Shown: positions 9,269 to 19,022, numbered from the stretch's first letter. The stretch: DNA of 64,000 bases from Streptomyces sp. NBC_01591 (GCF_035918155.1 NZ_CP109327.1:7688001-7752000), one strand, 5' to 3'. Made by a program: numbers and translations. Notes: a model not told the origin generated them from the sequence alone.

Positions 9269-10095
9269 GCGACACCAGCCTGCACCCGGGCCTCGTCCGG
9301 CCCCGCCCCCAGCGGCGCAGGGCCCGCAGCCGTACCTACTCCGCCACTGTCCGGACGCTCGGCCCCGTCGCCCTCCTCGTCCTGTGGTGGGCGGCATCCG
9401 CCACCGGCGTCCTCACCCCCGACGTACTCGCCTCGCCCGCCGAAGTGCTGCGCGCGGTAGGGGAGTTGTGGGGCAACGGGCAACTGCCCGACGCGCTCAC
9501 CACCTCCCTCACCCGCTCCGGACTCGGCCTCCTCATCGGACTCGCCGCCGGACTGGTCCTCGGCATCACCACCGGATTCACCCGTCTCGGCGACGAACTC
9601 CTCGACTCCTCCATCCAGACCCTGCGCACCATCCCGTTCCTCTCCCTGGTGCCCCTGTTCATGGTCTGGTTCGGGATCAACGAGACCGCGAAGATCCTCC
9701 TGATCGCCGTCGCCACCACCTTCCCGATGTACGTGTCCACGTCGAGCGGGGTGCGCAACACCGATCCCAAACTCATCGAGGCCATGCGCAGCTTCGGCAT
9801 GGGCCGGTTCGCCCTCGTACGCGAAGTCGTCCTTCCGGGAGCCCTGCCGTCCCTGCTCGCCGGGCTGCGGCTCTCCATGACACTCAGCGTCATCGCCCTG
9901 ATCGCCGCCGAGGAGATCAACGCCACGGCCGGCATCGGCTATCTGATGTCCCAGGCACAGAGCTACGCCCGTACCGACATCCTCGCCGTCTGCATCCTCG
10001 TCTACGGGCTGCTCGGCCTCACCGCCGACATCGTCGTACGGCTGCTGGAACGCGTACTGATGCCCTGGCGCACCCCACAGGGAGCCACCCGATGA
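9265..10095 (+). CDS. ssuC: Sulfonate ABC transporter permease (SsuC-like)
   Basis: This 276-residue integral membrane protein has about six helices and the EAA-type cytoplasmic loop (LIEAMRSFGMGRFALVREVV) that docks on the ATPase. It has an Arg-rich N-terminus and the typical BPD_transp_1 fold (TIPFLSLVPLFMVWFG). It overlaps the upstream lipoprotein gene and the downstream ATPase gene by four bases each. A homodimer in the membrane with the neighbouring ATPase is expected. Confidence 0.9.
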   Translation: MSDTSLHPGLVRPRPQRRRARSRTYSATVRTLGPVALLVLWWAASATGVLTPDVLASPAEVLRAVGELWGNGQLPDALTTSLTRSGLGLLIGLAAGLVLGITTGFTRLGDELLDSSIQTLRTIPFLSLVPLFMVWFGINETAKILLIAVATTFPMYVSTSSGVRNTDPKLIEAMRSFGMGRFALVREVVLPGALPSLLAGLRLSMTLSVIALIAAEEINATAGIGYLMSQAQSYARTDILAVCILVYGLLGLTADIVVRLLERVLMPWRTPQGATR

Positions 10096-10841
10096 CCGAC
10101 CGGACTCCTCAACCAGCGGTACGGGTACGCGGACTGCGCCGCGAGTTCGGCGACCGCGCCGTACTCGACGGACTCCGACTCGACATCGCGCGGGGCGAGT
10201 TCGTCGCCCTGCTCGGCACGAGCGGAAGCGGCAAGACCACCCTTCTGCGCATCCTGGGCGCACTCGACGGTGCCGACGGGGGAGAGGTCCTCGTCCCCGA
10301 GGCCCGCACCGTCGTCTTCCAGGAACCCCGCCTCGTACCGTCGAAGAAGGTCCTCGCCAATGTGACGGTGGCCCTGCCGCGAGGCCGCTCCGAGCAGGGG
10401 CTGCGGGCCCTTGCCGAAGTCGGCCTCGAACGGCACGCCGACGCCTGGCCCGCCACCCTCTCCGGCGGCGAGGCACAGCGCGTCGCCCTCGCCCGCGCCC
10501 TGGTCCGCGAACCCGAACTGCTCCTGCTCGACGAGCCGTTCGCCGCACTCGACGCCCTGACCCGGCTCCGGATGCAGGACCTGGTGGGGGAGCTGTGCCG
10601 CAAGCACCGGCCCGCCGTCCTCCTCGTCACCCACGACGTGGACGAAGCCGTACGGCTCGCCGACCGCGTCGCCGTCCTGCGCGACGGCCGGCTCGTCACC
10701 GATGAACCGGTCACCGTCGACCGGCCGCGCGAGCCCGGCGACCCCGCGTTCGCAGCCCTGCGCCGACGGCTCCTCGACGACCTGGAGACGACCCCGCACC
10801 CCGCAAAGACCCCTGAACGTACCGAAGTCGGAGTGATCTGA
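10092..10841 (+). CDS. ssuB: Sulfonate ABC transporter ATP-binding protein (SsuB-like)
   Basis: This 249-residue ATPase drives the transporter. Walker A is GTSGSGKTT at 42-50, the signature motif LSGGEAQR is at 123-130, Walker B LLLLDEP is at 143-149, and the switch histidine is in LVTHDVDEA. The start overlaps the permease stop (ATGA). The stop directly abuts the next ATG. The length fits SsuB/TauB proteins. Confidence 0.93.
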   Translation: MTDRTPQPAVRVRGLRREFGDRAVLDGLRLDIARGEFVALLGTSGSGKTTLLRILGALDGADGGEVLVPEARTVVFQEPRLVPSKKVLANVTVALPRGRSEQGLRALAEVGLERHADAWPATLSGGEAQRVALARALVREPELLLLDEPFAALDALTRLRMQDLVGELCRKHRPAVLLVTHDVDEAVRLADRVAVLRDGRLVTDEPVTVDRPREPGDPAFAALRRRLLDDLETTPHPAKTPERTEVGVI

Positions 10842-11729
10842 ATGACCATCACCATCGGTGTGCACAGCAGCAACCCGTCCCTCTACCACCTGTACCACCT
10901 CTCCCGGCTCGGCCTCGCCCAGGAGGAACTGGCCCCGCTCGGCGAGAGCGTCGTCTTCCACCCGTACACCAACGGCGTCCGCACCGGCGAACTCCTCAGC
11001 CGGGGCGTCATCGACTTCGGCGGCACCGGCTCCACGCCGCCGGTCACCGCCCAGGCCGCCGGTCACGACATCGTCTACACCGCCGTCTCCGCCCCGCGCC
11101 CCGAACACGGCGCGCTCCTCGTCCCCGAGGACAGCCCCGTGCACACGGTCGCCGACCTCAAGGGCGCCGCCGTCCACCTCGCGATCGGCTCCTGGCAGAC
11201 CCACCTCATCGCCAAGGCGCTCGACGACGCCGGGCTCTCCTACGCCGACGACATCACCGCCGTCCGCGGCGACGACAACAGCGAGGAACTGCTGCGCACC
11301 GGCGCCATCGCCGCCTGGGTGGCCCAGGGCGCCCAGCTCGCCGCGGCCCGCCGCACCGGCGGACTGCGCACCCTCGTCCGCACCGGCGACGTCATCACCG
11401 ACCGCTCCGTCTTCTTCGCCCGCCGCGACCTGGCCGAGAGCCGCCCCGAGGTCATCGAGGCGCTCACCCGCGCCCTCCAGCGCGCCGACGACTGGGCGGC
11501 GGCCCACCCCCGCCAGGCGGCCGAGATCGCCGCCGCCGACCTCGGCGGATCCGCCGACGACTGGGAGACCGCGCTGCGCACCCTGCCCTGGAGGATCGAG
11601 CCCGTCACCGACGCCTTCATCGCCGAGCAGCAGGAAGCGGCCGACATCTTCCACCGCACCGGCCTCATCGACCGCCCGGTCACCGTCGCCCACGCCCTGG
11701 CCGGTGCCGGCGCGGACCAGGCGGCGTGA
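10842..11729 (+). CDS. Second sulfonate-binding-protein-like gene, without signal peptide
   Basis: This 295-residue protein has the SsuA-type periplasmic-binding fold (VIDFGGTGSTPPVTAQAAG, TVADLKGAAVHLAIG) but begins directly with the first beta strand, MTITIGVHSS. It lacks both a signal peptide and a lipobox. A ribosome site, GGAG, lies at the end of the ATPase gene. It lacks the Cys-Pro-Val-Pro element of the first gene, so it is not obviously a desulfinase. It could be a cytosolic binding protein, a cell-surface protein exported in another way, or an enzyme derived from the binding fold. Confidence 0.75.
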   Translation: MTITIGVHSSNPSLYHLYHLSRLGLAQEELAPLGESVVFHPYTNGVRTGELLSRGVIDFGGTGSTPPVTAQAAGHDIVYTAVSAPRPEHGALLVPEDSPVHTVADLKGAAVHLAIGSWQTHLIAKALDDAGLSYADDITAVRGDDNSEELLRTGAIAAWVAQGAQLAAARRTGGLRTLVRTGDVITDRSVFFARRDLAESRPEVIEALTRALQRADDWAAAHPRQAAEIAAADLGGSADDWETALRTLPWRIEPVTDAFIAEQQEAADIFHRTGLIDRPVTVAHALAGAGADQAA

Positions 11730-11733
11730 CGAC

Positions 11734-12807
11734 ATGGCGACCGAAGTCCTCTGGTACGTCATCCCGCGCGAAGGCGCCTACCCCTGGGAGCCCGAAGGGC
11801 GGCGCCCGGTCGACCTCGGCTACCTCGCCCAGCTCGCGGGCACGGTCGAACGCCTCGGCTACAACGGTGCGCTGCTCGCCACCGACCTGTACGACGTCTG
11901 GCCGCTCGGCAGCGCGCTGGCCGCCTCCACCAGCACCGCGTTCAAGCCCCTGCTGGCCGTCCACCCCGGTCTGATCTCGCCCACCCTGCTCGCCAAGATG
12001 GCCCTCAGCTTCGACAACCTCTTCGGCGGCCGGCTCCGCTTCAACGTCGTCAACGGCTCGACGAAGTCCCTCCAGGAGTACGGACTCCACGTGGAGCACG
12101 ACGAGAGGTACGAACTCAGCGCCGAGTACTGGTCGATCGTGAAGCGGCTCACGGCCGGTGAGGTCTTCGACCACAAGGGCCGCTTCTACGACCTGAAGAA
12201 CGCGGGCGCGTCCTTCCAGGAGCTGAGACCGGTCCAGGAATCGCACATCCCGCTCTGGTTCGGCGGCTCGTCCGACCCCGGGATCGAGATGGCGGCCGAG
12301 CACGTCGACGTCTTCCTCACCTGGGGCGAACCCCCGCACCTGCTCAAGGAGAAGCTGGACAGGGTCAGGGCGCGGGCCGCCGCGTACGGCCGCACGCTCA
12401 GGATCGGGCTTCGCCTCCACCTCATCGTCCGCGACACGGAGGACGAGGCATGGGCGGCGGCCGACCGGCTCCTCGACGTGACGAGCGACGCGACGTACGC
12501 CCGGCAGCTCGGCGACCGGGCGGGGGAGGACGGAGTGGGCTGGCAGCGGCAGTTCCGCCAGCACGGCGGCAGGGTCCCCGCGCACGCCCGGGAGCTGGAG
12601 GTGCACCCCAACATGTGGCCGGGCATGAGCCTGTTCCGCCCGGGGCCGGGTACGGCCGTCGTCGGCTCGACGGCCCAGGTCGTCGAGCGCCTCAAGGAGT
12701 TCGAGGAGCTGGGCGTCGACACCTTCATCCTCTCCGGCAACCCGCTGCTGGAGGAGGCCTACCGGGTGGCGGAGACGGTGCTTCCGGCGCTGGGCGTCAC
12801 CCGCTGA
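11734..12807 (+). CDS. ssuD: FMNH2-dependent alkanesulfonate monooxygenase (SsuD-like)
   Basis: This 357-residue luciferase-fold enzyme cleaves the C-S bond of sulfonates with O2 and FMNH2, giving an aldehyde and sulfite. It aligns along its length with SsuD: RRPVDLGYLAQLA, GSTKSLQEYG, YWSIVKRL, WFGGSSDPGIEMAAEHVD, LTWGEPP, IGLRLHLIVR and VVGSTAQVVERL. The C-terminus is slightly shorter than in E. coli. No FMN reductase (SsuE) is present in this operon, so reduced flavin must come from elsewhere. It is the last gene, four bases after the preceding stop. Confidence 0.93.
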   Translation: MATEVLWYVIPREGAYPWEPEGRRPVDLGYLAQLAGTVERLGYNGALLATDLYDVWPLGSALAASTSTAFKPLLAVHPGLISPTLLAKMALSFDNLFGGRLRFNVVNGSTKSLQEYGLHVEHDERYELSAEYWSIVKRLTAGEVFDHKGRFYDLKNAGASFQELRPVQESHIPLWFGGSSDPGIEMAAEHVDVFLTWGEPPHLLKEKLDRVRARAAAYGRTLRIGLRLHLIVRDTEDEAWAAADRLLDVTSDATYARQLGDRAGEDGVGWQRQFRQHGGRVPAHARELEVHPNMWPGMSLFRPGPGTAVVGSTAQVVERLKEFEELGVDTFILSGNPLLEEAYRVAETVLPALGVTR

Positions 12808-12812
12808 CCGGC

Positions 12813-12855
12813 CGGGAGGGGCGAGGAGCACCGAAGCGTGCCCCTGCCCCTCCCG
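12813..12855. terminator. Bidirectional terminator hairpin
   Basis: CGGGAGGGGC at 12813-12822 pairs perfectly with GCCCCTCCCG at 12846-12855. It lies between the convergent stops of ssuD and the rhamnosidase gene. Confidence 0.7.
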
Positions 12856-12870
12856 TCGACCGGGCGCCGC

Positions 12871-15800
12871 TCAGCGGGAGAAACGATGCGTGCCGGAGCC
12901 GACGGTGAAGACGGCGCAGCCGTCCTCCATCCGCAGGAACCGCGCCGAGCCGTGCGACACGTCCGTCGCGGCGACCGCCGCTATCCACACCTCGGCGGTG
13001 GTGTTGACGGGCAGCGAGACCTCCAGCCGGAAGGTGCCCGAGGCTGTGCTCCAGTGGGTTCCGACCGGCCCGTACGGCGAGTCGAAGCGGGCACGCGCCT
13101 CGTTCACCCCGCCGCCGGGCCGGGGCCGGACGACCAGGTGCTTGAACCCCGGCCCGCCCGGCGCGATCCCGGCGACATGTGCGTACATCCACTCTCCCAC
13201 CGAACCGTACGCGTAGTGGTTGAAGGAATTCATGCCGGCGTCCTGGAAGGTGCCGTCCGGACGGGCCGAGTCCCAGCGCTCCCACATCGTCGTCGCGCCC
13301 CGCTCGATCTGGTAGCCCCAGCTCGGGAACGTACGACGGTGCAGCAGCCGGTGGGCGACATCGGTGCGGCCGGCCGCGGTGAGCGCGGGGAGCAGGCGGG
13401 GGGTGCCGAGGAAACCGGTCGACAGATGCCAGTCCCGGCCCTCGATCAGCTCCACGAGCCGGTCGGCGGCGGCCCTCCGGTCCTCCCCGGCCAGCAGGTC
13501 CATGGAGAGCGCGAGCACGTACGCGGTCTGGGAGTCGCCCTTGACCCGGCCGCCCGCGGAGACGTACGCCGCCCGGAACGCGTCCCGCACCCTGCCGAAC
13601 AGCGCGCGGTACGGCGCCGGGTCCTCGCCCAGCACCTCGGCGGTCCGCGCGACGAGGTCGGCACTGTGGGCGTAGTACGCGGTGCCGATGACGTCCTTGG
13701 GCGTCTCGTCGTCGATGTTGAGCCAGTCGCCGTAGCCCTCCGCGGGGCGCAGACAGCCGTCGCTGTGCCGGTCCAGATAATCGAGCCAGCTCAGCATCGA
13801 GGACCAGCTCCGCTCCAGGACACGCACATCCCCGTAGGCCCGGTACAGCGCCCACGGCACGGTGACCCCCGCGTCCCCCCAGCCCGCCACCCCTCGGCCC
13901 AGCGGGCCCACATGGGGTGCCACGTCGGGGAACGCGCCGTCGTCCGACTGGCTGTCGCGCAGGTCCTGGAGCCACTTGGTGAGGAAGCGCGCCGAATCCA
14001 TGGCGTACGCGGCCGTCGGGGCGAACACGTTGATGTCGCCGGTCCAGCCGAGGCGTTCGTCGCGGGCGGGAGTATCGGTGGGGACGGACAGGAAATTCCC
14101 GCGCAGGCCCCAAGTGATGTTTCTGTGCAGCTGGTTGAGCATCGGTACGTCGGTGTCGAAGTCGAGCGTGAAGGGTGCCGAGGCGTGCATGACGAGACCG
14201 GTGACGGCCTCCGGGGACGGGGTGCCGGGATACCCCGTCACCTCCACGTAGCGAAAGCCGTGGAAGGTGAAGCGCGGCTCGTACGTCTCCACGCCGCCGC
14301 CCTTCAGGGTGTACCTGTCGGTGGCACGGGCCGAGCGCAGATTCGCCGTGTACGGCGTGCCGTCGGGGTTCAGCGCCTCGGCGTGGCGCAGCCGCACGGT
14401 CGTGCCGGCCGGGCCGGAGACCGTGAGGCGGACGGCCCCGACCATGTTCTGCCCGAGGTCGAAGACGAAGACGCCGGGCCGGGGCTCGGTCACCTCTCGC
14501 GCTGTCAGCTCCCGCACGACCTCCACGGGGCTGTCGAGCTGGGCGACCGGCTCGGCGCCGACGCCGTCGACGGGGGCCGCCGGGAGCCAGCCGGAGTCGT
14601 CGAAACCGGGCTCTGTCCAGCCCTCGGCCTCCCGGCGGGCGTCGTACTCCTCGCCCGCCATCAGGTCCGCGTCCGTGATCGGTCCCCCGGCGGCCCGCCA
14701 GCCGGGGGCGGACACGATGTGATCCGTCGATCCGTCCTCGTAGGTGACCTCCAACTGGGCGAGGAGCGCGGGCTGTTCGCCGTACTGGTGCGGGCCGAAC
14801 CAGGCGATGTTGCCCGCGTACCAGCCGGACGCGAGGTTCACCGCCAGCGCGTTGGGGCCCGGGCGCACCTGGTCGGTGACATCGTGCGTCCGGTACTGCA
14901 CCCGCCGGGCGTAGTCGGTCCAGCCGGGTGCGAGCCGGTCCCGCCCGACCTGGCGGCCGTTGAGGTGTGCCTCGTACAGCCCCAGGGCGGTGGCGTAGAG
15001 CCTGGCCCGCGCCACCGGGCGTTCGGCGAGGCGGAATTCGTGGCGGAGCTGGGTCACGGGGGCGTGGGCGGGAGGGGTGGAGGTCCAGGGTCCGGAGCCC
15101 CAGGGAGCCAGGGCGGTGGCGGCGGCCCAGGATCCGTCGTCGTACCCGGGGGAGTGCCAGTCGCCGGACGGCTCCCGGTCGGTGGCCTTCCAGGTGCCGT
15201 CGGTGGGGACCAGCCGCACACCGTCCGCCGTCGTCAGCTCCAGGACGCCGACCACACCCGCGGTGCCGTCCGCCGGGGGATGCGCGGCGATCGCGACGAC
15301 GTTGGCGCCGGGCCTCAGCCGCTCCGCGACCTCGACGACGCGCGGTGAACGTCCGGTGACCACGGGGGCGTCGGTGTCGGTGTGGTCGGTCTCGAAGCCG
15401 TTGACGTACACGGTGCAGCCACCGTCCGACGCCACCACCAGACGGGCACCCGGGACGGCTGCCGGTTCCGGTACCTCGACGACGGCGCGGAACCAGCGGG
15501 CCCCCGAGGCGTCACCGCCCGCCGGACCGTTCCCCGGCAGCCAGATCCGGAAGGACTCGTCCAGCTTCGGTGCCGCGGTGAGCGCGGCGGGCGCGCCGAT
15601 CCACTGCGCGGACCACTGCGAGGGTTCGTACAGACCGGTCTCCCACCAGGACGGCTCGCTCCACTCGGAAGCACGGCCGGCCGCGTCCCAGGCGCGCACC
15701 GCCCAGAAGTAGCGGGTACGCGGCCTCGGTCCGGGGCCGTCGTAGGGGACCAGCACCGAAGCGTCGGAGGCGACCGTGCCGCTGTCCCAGACGTCGGGGG

Positions 15801-15984
15801 CGGTGAGCAGGGCGGGATCGGTGGCGACCCTGATCCGGTAGGCGGTCTGGGCCTGGCCGGGCTCGTCGGACTCCAGACGCCAGCTCAGGCGCGGGCGGGG
15901 CTCGTCGAGACCGAGCGGGTTCCGCTCGTACTCGGTGGTCGGGTGCGTGATCCGCAGGGCGGGTGCGGAGGGGGTGGCGGGCAT
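12871..15984 (-). CDS. Alpha-L-rhamnosidase (GH78-type)
   Basis: This 1037-residue enzyme hydrolyses terminal alpha-L-rhamnose from plant or microbial glycans. The architecture fits bacterial rhamnosidases: an N-terminal fibronectin-like part (RPRLSWRLESDEPG), beta-sandwich domains (YEAHLNGRQVGRDRLAPGW, NLASGWYAGNIAW), then the (alpha/alpha)6 barrel with the acidic DERLGWTGD at 642-650. A C-terminal beta domain closes the protein. The start at 15984 follows the family start; no signal peptide is visible, so the enzyme is probably cytoplasmic and acts on imported oligosaccharides. It is downstream of a truncated glycosidase on the same strand, 75 bases away. Confidence 0.9.
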   Translation of the reverse strand: MPATPSAPALRITHPTTEYERNPLGLDEPRPRLSWRLESDEPGQAQTAYRIRVATDPALLTAPDVWDSGTVASDASVLVPYDGPGPRPRTRYFWAVRAWDAAGRASEWSEPSWWETGLYEPSQWSAQWIGAPAALTAAPKLDESFRIWLPGNGPAGGDASGARWFRAVVEVPEPAAVPGARLVVASDGGCTVYVNGFETDHTDTDAPVVTGRSPRVVEVAERLRPGANVVAIAAHPPADGTAGVVGVLELTTADGVRLVPTDGTWKATDREPSGDWHSPGYDDGSWAAATALAPWGSGPWTSTPPAHAPVTQLRHEFRLAERPVARARLYATALGLYEAHLNGRQVGRDRLAPGWTDYARRVQYRTHDVTDQVRPGPNALAVNLASGWYAGNIAWFGPHQYGEQPALLAQLEVTYEDGSTDHIVSAPGWRAAGGPITDADLMAGEEYDARREAEGWTEPGFDDSGWLPAAPVDGVGAEPVAQLDSPVEVVRELTAREVTEPRPGVFVFDLGQNMVGAVRLTVSGPAGTTVRLRHAEALNPDGTPYTANLRSARATDRYTLKGGGVETYEPRFTFHGFRYVEVTGYPGTPSPEAVTGLVMHASAPFTLDFDTDVPMLNQLHRNITWGLRGNFLSVPTDTPARDERLGWTGDINVFAPTAAYAMDSARFLTKWLQDLRDSQSDDGAFPDVAPHVGPLGRGVAGWGDAGVTVPWALYRAYGDVRVLERSWSSMLSWLDYLDRHSDGCLRPAEGYGDWLNIDDETPKDVIGTAYYAHSADLVARTAEVLGEDPAPYRALFGRVRDAFRAAYVSAGGRVKGDSQTAYVLALSMDLLAGEDRRAAADRLVELIEGRDWHLSTGFLGTPRLLPALTAAGRTDVAHRLLHRRTFPSWGYQIERGATTMWERWDSARPDGTFQDAGMNSFNHYAYGSVGEWMYAHVAGIAPGGPGFKHLVVRPRPGGGVNEARARFDSPYGPVGTHWSTASGTFRLEVSLPVNTTAEVWIAAVAATDVSHGSARFLRMEDGCAVFTVGSGTHRFSR

Positions 15985-16058
15985 GGCGGATGTCCTCGTC
16001 TCGGTGAGCTGGCTGAGGCTGTCGGGTGCGGACCTGCGGCTGACGGACAGGGCGGCGG

Positions 16059-16640
16059 CTACCGGCAGTCGAAGCGCAGGCCGACCTCCGCCGACAGGTG
16101 CACCGCGTCGATCAGGGCGGCGCCGGTGGTGTCCTCGTGGCTGTCGAGGAGGATCCCTTCGGCGTCCGCGGTCCCGGTGGCCGTCGACCGCGGCTCGACG
16201 CGCAGTTGCACGCCCGCGCCGGCCAGCGCGTCCCGGAAGCGGCCGAGCTTCACTCGCCAGGGGCGGCCGTGGTGGTAGTCGTCGCCGATGAGGGTGCCGG
16301 TGGCGGCGTCGAACATCCGGCACAGGTCGCCCGTGTAGGCGATGTCCGCCCACAAGGAGGCCAGCTCGTCGACGGACACGCCGGGCGTACGCAGCAGCCA
16401 GCGGGCCGGGGAGATCCTCTCCACGACGAGTGCCTCCGGGGAGAGCGGCGTACGGGGCGCCGCCGCCGTGTACCGGGTGAACGGTCCGTCCCGCTCCACG
16501 CGCACCGTCGGGCCGGCCGTTTCCACCCTGTCCGGCGCGTTCAGCACCGACCAGGTGAACGGCGCGGGATCCGTGCCGAGAGCGACCCTGCGGCTGACCG
16601 TCACCGAGTCGCCGCTCAGCGTCAGGTCGCCGGACGGCGC
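16059..16640 (-). pseudogene. C-terminal remnant of a glycoside hydrolase (GH35-like?)
   Basis: About 190 codons read on the minus strand to a TAG at 16059-16061. Its features, such as DIAYTGDLCRMF followed by LIGDDYHHGRPWRVKLGRF, resemble the last beta domain of large beta-galactosidase-like glycosidases. No start codon with family character and no catalytic domain exist upstream. The coding sense stops near 16640, where the opposite strand begins to code for a heparinase-like protein. I read it as the 3' end of a gene cut by a rearrangement. It probably preceded the rhamnosidase gene in one operon. The family assignment is tentative. Confidence 0.55.
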
Positions 16641-17793
16641 GGACGCCCTCGTGGAGATCACCGCCCGGATGATCGACGCCATGGACTGCTTCCTGGCCGG
16701 GTACGGGGACGACGGCGCCTGCCCCGAGGGACTCAGCTACTGGAACTACGGCTTCGGCTTCTTCGCCATCTACGCGGACGCCCTGCACCGGCGCACGGGC
16801 GGGCACATCGACCTGTTCGAGGACCCCACGGGAAAGATCGAGGAGATCGCCCGCTTCCCCCACCGCGTCCATCTCTCCGGCACCGCCATCGCCGCCTTCG
16901 CCGACAGCCCGCCGACCCACACCCTCCCGCCAGGTCTCGTAGCCCGGCTGAGCAGGCGCTTTCCAGGCATCGGCATGCTTCCGGAGCGCCTGCTGGACAC
17001 CGAGCCGGTCGACCGGCTGGGCCGCTGGGGACCGGCCCTGCGCGACGTGGTCTGGGCGAATGAACTCCCCGCTCCGGCCCCGGCGTCCGCCGAGCCCGAC
17101 TGCGGGACCTACTTCCCCGACGCGCAGTGGATGATCGTGCGCACCCGGGCCGATGGACGCGAGGTGGGCTTCGCCGCGAAGGGCGGTCACAACGAGGAGC
17201 CCCACAACCACAACGACCTGGGCAGCTTCATCGTGGCCGTGGACGGCGAACCGCTGCTGGCCGAGCTGGGCACGGGCTTCTACAACGGGCAGTACTTCGG
17301 CCCCGACCGCTACGACATCCTGTGCACCGGGTCCCAGGGCCACAGCGTCCCCCTGCTGAACGGCACCGTCCAACGGGCCTCCCGGCAGGCCGCGGCCCGG
17401 GTGCTGGCAGCCGAACACGCCCCCGGTCACGCCCTGTTCCGGCTCGACATCTCCCGCGCCTACCCCGTCGCCGGACTCACCTCCCTCGTCCGGGAGTTCA
17501 CCTTCACCGACGGACGGCTCACCCTTCGCGACCGGTTCGATGCCGAGGCCCCGCTCGACATCACCGAGCGGTTCATTTCCTTCGCCCCGATCACGGTGAC
17601 CTCACCCGGCGAAGTCCTGATCCAGGGCGACACCGCCGCCCTGCGGCTGTACTACGACGCGACCGCATGGCAGGCGCGGGTGAACGACCACCCCCATGTG
17701 CGCCACGACGCGACCGGCACCACCGTCCACAGCCTCGACCTGCGGCACACCGGTGCCACCGCGCACTTCGAACTCCAGGCACACCCCGTGTGA
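16640..17793 (+). pseudogene. Truncated heparinase II/III-like protein (C-terminal two thirds)
   Basis: About 384 codons encode the C-terminal part of the toroid and the beta-sandwich of a heparinase II/III-like polysaccharide lyase. Hallmarks are FLAGYGDDGACPEGLSYWNY and GGHNEEPHNHNDLGSF. Intact relatives are about 600 or more residues, so roughly 200 N-terminal residues are missing. The open frame runs back to 16342, but the sequence there is the shadow of the opposite-strand glycosidase remnant. The 5' boundary given is approximate (within about 20 bases). A start at 16678 or 16681 could still yield a partial protein. Confidence 0.75.
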
Positions 17794-17810
17794 CCGACCG
17801 CCGTGCCCGC

Positions 17811-17862
17811 GCGGCAGCGGCAGGGGCCGGAGCCCGAAAGCCCCGGCGACTGCCGCTACCGC
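17811..17862. terminator. Terminator hairpin between convergent heparinase remnant and LacI gene
   Basis: A long imperfect stem with arms GCGGCAGCGGCAG and CTGCCGCTACCGC encloses GGCCGG/CCGGC and a GAAA-like loop. It overlaps the last codons of the LacI gene. Confidence 0.65.
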
Positions 17863-18881
17863 GTGCCCGGAACCCCGCGACGCAGGGAACTCTCCCTGAC
17901 GATGAGCTCCGGCTGGATCACGATCGTGCGGACCGGCAGCGGGCCCTCGGCCTCGGCCTGGTCCCGGACCAGATCGACCGCGGTCCGCCCGAAGATGTCG
18001 CGGGGCCGCCGTACGGTCGTCAGTGGCACCGTCGTGGTGGCCGCGAACTCCATGTCGTCGAAGCCGACCAGCGCGATGTCGGCGGGGACACGCAGCCCGG
18101 TCCGATTCCCGAGGGACTGCATCAGGCCCAGGGCCACGGAATCGTTGGCCGCGACGATGCCGTCCGGCCGCTCGGCCGGACGGCGCGCCGCGATGGTCTC
18201 CCCGACGTGCCGCCCCGCCGTCACGATGCGCTCATCGGTGGGAATCACCTCCAGCGTCACGCCGGGATGCTCCCGCACGGCCTTCCGCGCACCGTCGAGC
18301 CGCTCACCGATCTGACGGACCGATTCCGGCCCGCCGACGAAGGCGATCGACCTGCACCCCTGCTCGATCAGATGGATCACGGCCCGCCGGGTGCCCAGCG
18401 CGTCGTCCACCGCGACCGACGAGAAGCGGTCCGACGGGGCGTAGGTGTCCACCAGCACCGTGGGAATGCTGCGTGCCGCCAGGAGTTCGAGGTCTTCCGG
18501 CCGGGTGGTCCCCGACGCGAGGATGAGACCGCGCACCCGCTGCTGCACGAACATGTCGATGTACTGGGACTCCCGCACCGGGTCGCCGTCGCTGCTCGCC
18601 AGCACGAGGAAGAGCCCGTTCTCCGCAGCCCGCCGTTCCACCGCGTGCGCGACCTCGCCGAAGAACGGGTTCCTCAGCTCCAGCGCGACGAACGCCAGGG
18701 TGTTGCTCCGCCCCGTACGCATCTGCCGCGCCGCCTCGTTGCGGACGTAGCCGAGGTCCTTGATCGCCCGACGCACCCGGTCCGAGGTCGCCGGGGCCAC
18801 GCGATGAGGCGTGTTCAAGTACTTGGACACCGTTCCCACGGAGACACCCGCCAGCTCGGCGACCTCTCGGATGCTGACCAC
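17856..18881 (-). CDS. LacI-family transcriptional regulator
   Basis: This 341-residue repressor has the LacI helix-turn-helix at its N-terminus (IREVAELAGVSVGTVSKYLN) and a periplasmic-binding-like sugar domain ending in the usual MEFAATTTVPLTTVRRP region. I chose the GTG at 18881 because GGGAGG at 18891-18896 is nine bases upstream and the domain begins immediately. Longer readings add unrelated residues. It probably controls the neighbouring glycoside hydrolase and lyase genes, which are now partly ruined. A LacI-type operator lies about 140 bases upstream. Confidence 0.92.
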   Translation of the reverse strand: MVSIREVAELAGVSVGTVSKYLNTPHRVAPATSDRVRRAIKDLGYVRNEAARQMRTGRSNTLAFVALELRNPFFGEVAHAVERRAAENGLFLVLASSDGDPVRESQYIDMFVQQRVRGLILASGTTRPEDLELLAARSIPTVLVDTYAPSDRFSSVAVDDALGTRRAVIHLIEQGCRSIAFVGGPESVRQIGERLDGARKAVREHPGVTLEVIPTDERIVTAGRHVGETIAARRPAERPDGIVAANDSVALGLMQSLGNRTGLRVPADIALVGFDDMEFAATTTVPLTTVRRPRDIFGRTAVDLVRDQAEAEGPLPVRTIVIQPELIVRESSLRRGVPGTR

Positions 18882-19022
18882 TGCTGCGTACCTCCCGGGC
18901 CGGGCCGCCGCGGCCGGCCAACTCCTGGACGGTGAATCCTTATCCGAACACCTTAGCCCCGGAACGAAGCACCTGGGGGCCACTGCCGGAAGCCCGGAAG
19001 CAGGCATCTCCGGGCGGGTTCG

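Noticed and set aside
12871..17430. 1519-codon minus-strand frame as a single protein
   Set aside because: Only the part up to 15984 is rhamnosidase; the rest crosses the glycosidase remnant and heparinase remnant out of frame.
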